Source: Pseudomonadota bacterium | Lineage (GTDB): Bacteria; Pseudomonadota; Gammaproteobacteria; Pseudomonadales; Halieaceae | DNA length: 11,482 nt | Assembly (NCBI GenBank): GCA_030591305.1 | Contig: JAUVBI010000085.1 | Coordinates: 1-11,482 of the forward strand | Reading direction: 5' to 3' | In this document: positions 5,902 to 11,482 of the stretch, piece after piece | Numbering within the stretch: position 1 is the stretch's first letter | Layout: each line of letters starts with the position of its first letter | The notes under the pieces: model-generated | Databases searched by the model: none | Told to the model about the DNA's origin: nothing | Seen by the model: only the letters and a program-made list of their open reading frames with translations | Translations under genes and position numbers: made by a program

Positions 5902-6816
5902 TCAGGGGGTCAAACTCTCCTGATCTGCCCCTTCCTTGATAGGAATCATCAGGTCTTCCTTACTCACACCCATTGCCATCAGGGCGCTGGCGGCGACGTA
6001 GATCGACGAGTAAGTACCGATTATAACGCCTACGATCAGGGCGATGGCGAAGCCGTGAATCATCTCACCACCAAATATTGCCAGGGAAATTAGCACCAGC
6101 AAGGTTGTGAGGGAAGTGACCACCGTTCTACCCAGCGTCTCGGTAAGAGAGATGTTGATAATCTCTTGCGAATCTGCCCGGCGTAGTTTACGAAAATTCT
6201 CCCGGATACGATCCGATACCACAATAGTGTCGTTGAGCGAGTAACCGATAACCGCCAGAACTGCGGCCAGTACGGTCAGGTCAAACTCATAGCCCATAAT
6301 CGAGAAGAAACCCAGGGTAATGAGCACGTCATGCACAAGGGCCACAACCGCGCCCACGGCAAATTTGATCTGGAACCGAAACGCAATGTAGAGCATCACC
6401 AGGCCCAGAGCCAGCAACATAGCCAGGCCACCCTGTTCACGCAATTCATCACCCACCTGAGGGCCGACAAATTCGATACGGCGCAACTCCACGGTGCCGG
6501 GGAAGGCCTCTTGCAGAACCACTAACAACTCGCCGCCCTGCTTATCAGAATAGCCCTGTGGCATGCGGATCAGAACATCCCGGTCCGTGCCAAAACTCAC
6601 CACTGTCGCACCCTCGTATCCCGTCGTGTTCAAGATCGTACGAATGCCATTGAGGTCTGCCGATTCGCTGTAGTGCACCTCAACCAGGGTGCCGCCGGTA
6701 AAATCCAGCCCCCAGTTCAGTTGATTGATAAATAAAGAACCTATGGCTGCAATCATTAACAACGCGGAGAAGCCCATTGCCAACTTGCGCTGACCCATAA
6801 AATTAATCACCTTCAT
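5902..6816 (-). CDS. secF: Protein translocase subunit SecF
   Basis: SecF is the second membrane subunit of the SecDF complex, which binds the SecYEG channel and pulls exported proteins across using the proton gradient. The 304-residue product (E. coli SecF is 323) has the family layout: a first membrane helix (about 11-31), the GLDFTGG motif (36-42) opening the periplasmic domain, then five further hydrophobic segments from about 128 to 285 with AVIGYSLNDTIVVSDRIREN at 188-207, the conserved helix pair facing SecD. No disrupting change is seen. The start ATG (6814-6816) overlaps the secD stop as ATGA, so translation is probably coupled, and a G-rich AAGGG sits just upstream. Transcription likely comes from the promoter before secD. 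The C-terminus is short and acidic. The downstream neighbour in other gammaproteobacteria is often suhB or an unrelated gene; here it is the convergent csrA cassette. Confidence 0.98.
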   Translation of the reverse strand: MKVINFMGQRKLAMGFSALLMIAAIGSLFINQLNWGLDFTGGTLVEVHYSESADLNGIRTILNTTGYEGATVVSFGTDRDVLIRMPQGYSDKQGGELLVVLQEAFPGTVELRRIEFVGPQVGDELREQGGLAMLLALGLVMLYIAFRFQIKFAVGAVVALVHDVLITLGFFSIMGYEFDLTVLAAVLAVIGYSLNDTIVVSDRIRENFRKLRRADSQEIINISLTETLGRTVVTSLTTLLVLISLAIFGGEMIHGFAIALIVGVIIGTYSSIYVAASALMAMGVSKEDLMIPIKEGADQESLTP

Positions 6817-8693
6817 GATCCCTTCCCCCCTATGGCCAGTTTCTTGACCTTGCGCCCACCATAGAACAGGTTAACCAGCGCACGGGTGCCCATGATGGCG
6901 GTAAACATGGAGGTAATAATACCCACAGAAAGTGTAACCGCAAAGCCCTTGATAGGCCCGGTGCCCACGGCGTAGAGAATAATGGCTACAATCAGGGTGG
7001 TGATATTAGCATCGAGAATAGTGGACACCGCCCGTTCAAAGCCGGCGTGAATGGCCATCTGCGGCGACAGGCCATTGGCAATTTCCTCCCGTATTCGCGA
7101 GAAAATCAACACATTGGCATCTACCGCCATGCCCACCGTCAACACAATACCCGCGATACCCGGCAGTGTGAGCGTGGCACCCATTATTGACATGATGGCT
7201 ATCAATAGCACCAGGTTAGTGCTCAAGGCGATAACTGCCGCTACACCAAATACGCGGTAGTAAAGCAGCATAAACAACACCACCAGAGCCAGACCGTACT
7301 GCACAGACTTGACACCTTGGCGAATGTTTTCTGCACCCAGAGATGGGCCCACGGTGCGCTCTTCAACAAACGTGATGGGCGCCGCCAGCGCTCCGGCGCG
7401 CAGCATCAAGGCCAATTCGGAGGCCATCATGGGGTTGTCGAGACCAGTGATCTGAAACTGCGCACCCAGGGCAGACTGAATCACCGGAGCCGTCAGCAAT
7501 TTCTTTTCGTCGTAGGGAATCTTCACCACGATTTCAGACCCATCGGGCTGGGTCTCATAACGGGTGCGATACTTTCGCTCGATAAACAGCACGCCCATTC
7601 TGCGTTTGATATTATTGCGCGTGGCCCGGGACATCATGGTGCCGCCCTCGCTGTCCAGGCTAATCTGTACATTGGGACGGCCATTCTGGTCGAAACTGGC
7701 CTGGGCATTTGACACACGCTCACCCGTCAGGATAACCGAGCGCTCCAGCCACTCACTGGCACCCGCCCTGGCCTCGCTGCGGTATTCATAGCGCTGTTTT
7801 TCCGATGCGGGAGCGTCCATGCTGGCCACCAAACGAAACTCCAGGTTGGCCACCTTGCCGAGTATACGCTTGGCCTCGGCGGTGTCCTGAATACCGGGCA
7901 ATTCCACCACGATACGGTTTTTACCCTGACGCTGAACCAGCGGCTCTGATACACCCAGTTCATTCACCCGGTTGCGCAGGGTTGTAAGGTTTTGGCTCAC
8001 GGCGTAGTCGGCTATCTCCGCCTTGGCCTGTTCGGACAAAAATGCGGCCAGCTCCCAACTATCGCCATTGTCCATTCTGTCCAGTGACAGCTCGGCAAAC
8101 TTGTCAGAAATCGCGGTACGGGCCTGCTCGCGAATATCCTCGGCCTTAAAACGCATCTCCACCTTGCCTTCTTTCGACAGGCTCACCAGACCCCGCAGGC
8201 GCTCCTCCCGTAAAACCTTCTTTATAGAGTTGGTATAAAATTCCATGCGCCGCTCTATGGCCGCATTTACATCTACTTCAAGCTTGAAGTGAACACCACC
8301 ACTCAGGTCCAGGCCGAGTTTCATGGGCTGCGCACCATAATCACTCAACCAGGCGGGGGTGGTGGGTGCAAGGTTCAGAGCCACGATAAAACCATCGCCC
8401 AGAACCCGGGAAACCTTCGCCTGGGCAACCAGTTGCTGCTCGCTATCACCCAGGCGAATCAAGGCATTTCGCCCGTTGGGGTCGATCTCCTCGCCAAAGT
8501 ACTCGATATCGGCCCCGGCCAAGGCATTCAAGGCTTTGTCGAGTATTTTTTGATCGATTTGCTGGGAGCTGCTCTGACCCGCTATTTGTAATGCGGGATC
8601 GGGTGCATACAAGTTGGGTGCGGCATAGAAAAAGCCTACTGTTACCAGAAAAAACACCAACAGATATTTCCACAGGGGATACTTATTTAGCAT
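6813..8693 (-). CDS. secD: Protein translocase subunit SecD
   Basis: SecD partners SecF in the accessory Sec translocase complex. The 626-residue product (E. coli 615) starts MLNKYPLWKY and has a first membrane helix at about 9-28. GLDLSGGVHF (127-136) marks the P1 domain; ELPGIQDTAEAKRILG and LEFRLVA follow in the periplasmic part. Five C-terminal membrane segments run from about 465 to 610, with AGIVLTVGMAVDANVLIFSRIREE (514-537) holding the aspartate, D525, that corresponds to the functionally important E. coli D519. The ATG at 8691-8693 has only a weak AGAG-type ribosome site in a leader of roughly 22 bases. The gene follows purL, not yajC and tgt as in most gammaproteobacteria, and has its own promoter. 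It overlaps secF by 4 bases. No defects seen. Confidence 0.98.
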   Translation of the reverse strand: MLNKYPLWKYLLVFFLVTVGFFYAAPNLYAPDPALQIAGQSSSQQIDQKILDKALNALAGADIEYFGEEIDPNGRNALIRLGDSEQQLVAQAKVSRVLGDGFIVALNLAPTTPAWLSDYGAQPMKLGLDLSGGVHFKLEVDVNAAIERRMEFYTNSIKKVLREERLRGLVSLSKEGKVEMRFKAEDIREQARTAISDKFAELSLDRMDNGDSWELAAFLSEQAKAEIADYAVSQNLTTLRNRVNELGVSEPLVQRQGKNRIVVELPGIQDTAEAKRILGKVANLEFRLVASMDAPASEKQRYEYRSEARAGASEWLERSVILTGERVSNAQASFDQNGRPNVQISLDSEGGTMMSRATRNNIKRRMGVLFIERKYRTRYETQPDGSEIVVKIPYDEKKLLTAPVIQSALGAQFQITGLDNPMMASELALMLRAGALAAPITFVEERTVGPSLGAENIRQGVKSVQYGLALVVLFMLLYYRVFGVAAVIALSTNLVLLIAIMSIMGATLTLPGIAGIVLTVGMAVDANVLIFSRIREEIANGLSPQMAIHAGFERAVSTILDANITTLIVAIILYAVGTGPIKGFAVTLSVGIITSMFTAIMGTRALVNLFYGGRKVKKLAIGGKGS

Positions 8694-8721
8694 ATTGTTG
8701 CTCTAGCCCGAAAGTTGCGCC

Positions 8722-8749
8722 ATTATAATTAAAAGTTCGCCAGTCACAA
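8722..8749 (-). promoter_or_regulatory. Sigma-70 promoter for secDF
   Basis: On the minus strand a perfect -10 TATAAT (8722-8727) is preceded by 16 bases and a -35 TTGTGA (8744-8749). Transcription would begin near 8715, leaving a leader of about 22 bases before the secD ATG. It lies entirely in the 96-base gap after purL, so secDF need not depend on purL readthrough. No intrinsic terminator of purL is visible in that gap. Confidence 0.6.
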
Positions 8750-8789
8750 GGACTTAAGCCCCCTGCCCGACCTGTTGTATTCATCGTAT

Positions 8790-11482
8790 TTATTGCAACC
8801 AGTGCCTTGCATTGCGGAACAAACGCAACCAACCCCCATCCTCGCCCCAGCCACCGGGCTCCCAGGAGTTTTGTATTGTTCTGTACACACGCTCCGGATG
8901 GGGCATCATAATGGTTGCCCGCCCGTCCAGGCTGGTAAGCCCTGCAATACTATGAGTGGAACCATTGGGATTTGCAGGGTAGGTCACCGCATTGCTAAAA
9001 TTATTCTCAATATAGCGCAGTATTATGGTACCGCTGGCCTCGCAGGCCGCCACCGCCTGTTCACTGGCAAATACTGCCCGTCCCTCACCATGCGCCACCG
9101 CAATGGGTAAATGGGAGCCCGCCATACCCGACATAAGTATTGATGGGGACTGTTCTACTTTTATCAATGCCACCCTAGCTTCAAATTGCTCGGAGCGGTT
9201 GCGCACAAAGCGGGGCCAATGGTCGGCTCCGGGAATAAGGTCTTTCAGGGTGGATATCATCTGGCAACCGTTACATACACCCAGGGTAAACGTGTCCTCA
9301 CGCTCGAAGAAGGCGGTAAATTGCGCCCGGACTGATTCATTGAACAAAATACTCTTGGCCCAGCCCTCGCCGGCACCCAACACATCACCGTAGGAAAAGC
9401 CGCCACAGGCGACCAGCCCCTTAAAACGAGAGAGTTGTGTCCGCCCGCTGAGAATATCGCTCATGTGCACATCCACCGGCGTAAAGCCGGCTCGATGAAA
9501 CGCCGCGGCCATTTCCACTTGTCCGTTGACACCCTGCTCGCGCAGTATTGCCACCAGAGGGCGAGTGCTACTGAGAGCTGCTGTAATATCCTCGGCGGGA
9601 TCAAAGCTCAAGCTGGCTGACAGGCCAGTGCCTTCCCTCCCTATGCGGTCATACTCCTCCCGCGCACACTCGGGGTTGTCGCGCAGTGCCTGCACCTCAT
9701 AACTGGTGCGCGCCCACAGTTGATGCAGCCTCGTCCGGGAATCATTCAGTAATACGGCTTCACCATTCCCAATCTGGATGGAATCTCCACTTTGGGCATA
9801 GCCAATATCAACAATACACTCTCCCAGGCCAAGTTCATTGGCACGAGCCATAAGGGACGCCACATTGGCTGAGGCCACCTGCAAAACAGCACCGGCCTCT
9901 TCATTAAACAACAGCTCCAGATCACCAACCCCTGCCGCCTGAAGATTGATCTGCAAGCCACAGTGACCGGCGAAAGCCATTTCCACCAGTGTGGTCAACA
10001 AACCACCGTCGGAGCGATCGTGGTATGCCAGCAGTATTTTTGCCGCCAGCAATTCCTGTATCAACACGAAGAAGGCTTTCAAGTCTGCCGGATTGTGAAT
10101 ATCGGGGACGGTATCGCCGATCTGATTATAAACCTGCGCCAGAGCGGAGCCACCCAAACGATTTTTACCCCTGCCCAGGTCTATCAATAGCAGGCGGGCA
10201 TCTTTTTCAGGCTGTAATTGGGGTGTCACTGAAAGGCGAGCGTCTACCACCGGTGAAAATGCGGTAATAATGAGCGACATGGGCGCGGTGACAGATTTTT
10301 TCTCACCCTCATCATCCCAGGTGGTGCGCATGGACATGGAGTCTTTGCCCACCGGGATGGTAATACCCAGGGCCGGGCAAAACTCCATACCCACGGCCTT
10401 AACCGTATCGTAAAGGGCCTCATCTTCCGAGCCGTAACCTGCCGCGCACATCCAGTTGGCGGACAGTTTGATATCCTTGATATCGGCAATCGCCGCCGCC
10501 GAAATATTGGTGATGGCCTCAGCCACTGCCATACGCCCCGAGGCCGGGCCGTCAATAAGGGCCATGGGCGTGCGCTCGCCCATGGCCATGGCCTCACCGG
10601 CATAGCTGTCCAGTGAGACGGTGGTAACGGCACAATCGGCCACTGGTACCTGCCAGGGGCCAACCATCTGGTCGCGGGCAACCATGCCTGTAATCGTCCG
10701 ATCGCCGATGGTTATGAGGAAGCTTTTACTGGCTACCGAGGGTAACTGCAGCACCCGTTCTGTGGCCTCGGCAACAGAAGCATCCAGCTGCAAGCCAGCG
10801 TGGACAATAGACTGTCTGGTAATTTCCCGATGCATCTTTGGTGCCTTGCCAAACAACACCGACATGGGCAGGTCTACCGGTAAGTTGTCGAACTCACTAT
10901 CGGTAAGTTGCAAGTGCATTTCTTCCGTGGCTTCACCCACCACCGCATAGGGGCAGCGCTCCCGCTGGCACAGGGCTTCAAATTGGGCAAGATTCTCCGG
11001 CTCCACCGCCATCACATAACGTTCTTGCGACTCATTACACCAGATCGCCAGAGGCGACATGCCGGGTTCGTCATTGGGTACATTGCGCAACTCGAAGCGT
11101 CCACCCCGGTTGCCGTCTTTTACCAGTTCGGGAAAAGCATTGGACAAACCGCCGGCACCCACATCGTGGATAAAGGCGATGGGGTTGTCTTTACCTAACT
11201 GCCAGCACCTGTCTATGACCTCCTGGCAGCGTCGCTCCATTTCGGGATTCTGGCGCTGCACCGAGGCAAAATCGAGGTCTTCGGCACTCTGGCCGCTGGC
11301 CATGGAGGAAGCGGCACCGCCACCCAAGCCAATTAACATAGCGGGGCCACCCAGTACAATGAGCTTGGCCCCGGCGCTGTATTCACCCTTATCTACATGT
11401 TCTTCACGTACGTTGCCGTAGCCCCCGGCAATCATAATAGGCTTGTGGTAACCCCTTACTTCCGGGCCGTTTACCCCGGATA
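8790..11482 (-). CDS. purL: Phosphoribosylformylglycinamidine synthase (FGAM synthase), 5' part missing
   Basis: PurL is the large single-chain enzyme that converts FGAR, glutamine and ATP to FGAM, the fourth step of purine synthesis, in the cytosol. The frame is open to the right edge: 15 residues reading [15 protein letters not shown] precede the internal MIAGGYGN. About 896 C-terminal residues of a roughly 1,290-residue protein are present. Numbering from that internal Met: [20 protein letters not shown] (29-48) and [10 protein letters not shown] (91-100) belong to the first synthetase half; [20 protein letters not shown] (252-271) and [10 protein letters not shown] (361-370) to the second; and HDRSDGGL at about 472. 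The glutaminase domain (from about 625) starts [11 protein letters not shown] and has nucleophile C721 in GVCNGCQM and the partners H846 and E848 in PHPERV. No frameshift seen. The far N-terminal part, which includes the FGAR-binding region, is outside the window. Likely monocistronic, with secD downstream on its own promoter. Confidence 0.98.
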   Translation of the reverse strand, partial: SGVNGPEVRGYHKPIMIAGGYGNVREEHVDKGEYSAGAKLIVLGGPAMLIGLGGGAASSMASGQSAEDLDFASVQRQNPEMERRCQEVIDRCWQLGKDNPIAFIHDVGAGGLSNAFPELVKDGNRGGRFELRNVPNDEPGMSPLAIWCNESQERYVMAVEPENLAQFEALCQRERCPYAVVGEATEEMHLQLTDSEFDNLPVDLPMSVLFGKAPKMHREITRQSIVHAGLQLDASVAEATERVLQLPSVASKSFLITIGDRTITGMVARDQMVGPWQVPVADCAVTTVSLDSYAGEAMAMGERTPMALIDGPASGRMAVAEAITNISAAAIADIKDIKLSANWMCAAGYGSEDEALYDTVKAVGMEFCPALGITIPVGKDSMSMRTTWDDEGEKKSVTAPMSLIITAFSPVVDARLSVTPQLQPEKDARLLLIDLGRGKNRLGGSALAQVYNQIGDTVPDIHNPADLKAFFVLIQELLAAKILLAYHDRSDGGLLTTLVEMAFAGHCGLQINLQAAGVGDLELLFNEEAGAVLQVASANVASLMARANELGLGECIVDIGYAQSGDSIQIGNGEAVLLNDSRTRLHQLWARTSYEVQALRDNPECAREEYDRIGREGTGLSASLSFDPAEDITAALSSTRPLVAILREQGVNGQVEMAAAFHRAGFTPVDVHMSDILSGRTQLSRFKGLVACGGFSYGDVLGAGEGWAKSILFNESVRAQFTAFFEREDTFTLGVCNGCQMISTLKDLIPGADHWPRFVRNRSEQFEARVALIKVEQSPSILMSGMAGSHLPIAVAHGEGRAVFASEQAVAACEASGTIILRYIENNFSNAVTYPANPNGSTHSIAGLTSLDGRATIMMPHPERVYRTIQNSWEPGGWGEDGGWLRLFRNARHWLQ

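Noticed and set aside
5756..5923. Open frame of 55 codons (ATG at 5756) running into the secF 3' end on the opposite strand
   Set aside because: Arginine- and proline-rich composition looks like chance translation of hairpin-rich DNA, there is no good ribosome binding site, and it overlaps secF.
8751..8760. GACTTAAGCC partial palindrome as the purL terminator
   Set aside because: It has no loop and no T-run; it lies just upstream of the secD promoter by chance or as part of it.

Overview
The window looks like chromosomal DNA of a marine-type gammaproteobacterium. The PurL, SecD and SecF proteins are collinear, block by block, with gammaproteobacterial versions as I recall them, and CsrA and a PilU tail also fit. 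The mix of a luciferase-like oxidoreductase of the MSMEG_2249 type, a FadH-like flavoenzyme and a SnoaL-like relic is reminiscent of the Cellvibrionales/Spongiibacteraceae, but that placement is an impression and no search was run.

Layout, left to right. (1) 1-3140 is a catabolic-type pair in convergent orientation: the 3' part of a luciferase-like flavin-dependent oxidoreductase (+) and a complete 707-residue OYE/4Fe-4S/FAD oxidoreductase of the 2,4-dienoyl-CoA reductase family (-), with only 12 bases between their stop codons. (2) 3141-3877 is a gene graveyard: a frameshifted and truncated SnoaL/NTF2-like gene (-), a possible outer-membrane-receptor tail (-, weak evidence), and a pilU C-terminal fragment (+) lacking the whole ATPase core. 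(3) 3998-5747 is a compact regulatory cassette on the + strand: an orphan FixJ/LuxR-type response regulator, a PilZ-like protein and a small CsrA. At least the PilZ gene is visibly richer in A+T than the flanking housekeeping genes. (4) 5748-5901 is a short stretch with several inverted repeats. (5) 5902-11482 holds housekeeping genes on the - strand: purL (3' two-thirds or so, running off the right edge), then secD and secF, which overlap by 4 bases and have their own good promoter just upstream of secD.

How the genes work together. SecD and SecF form the membrane complex that helps the Sec translocon use the proton gradient. PurL makes formylglycinamidine ribonucleotide in purine synthesis and is functionally unrelated to them. 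The response regulator, PilZ protein and CsrA plausibly form one control module: transcriptional, c-di-GMP-related and post-transcriptional. Two TACGTA boxes one helical turn apart lie upstream of the PilZ gene, and two CAGGA boxes lie upstream of csrA, one of them in its ribosome binding site. The module is the most interesting part of the window. Its wiring is inferred and not shown. I see no rRNA, tRNA, CRISPR array or intact mobile element.
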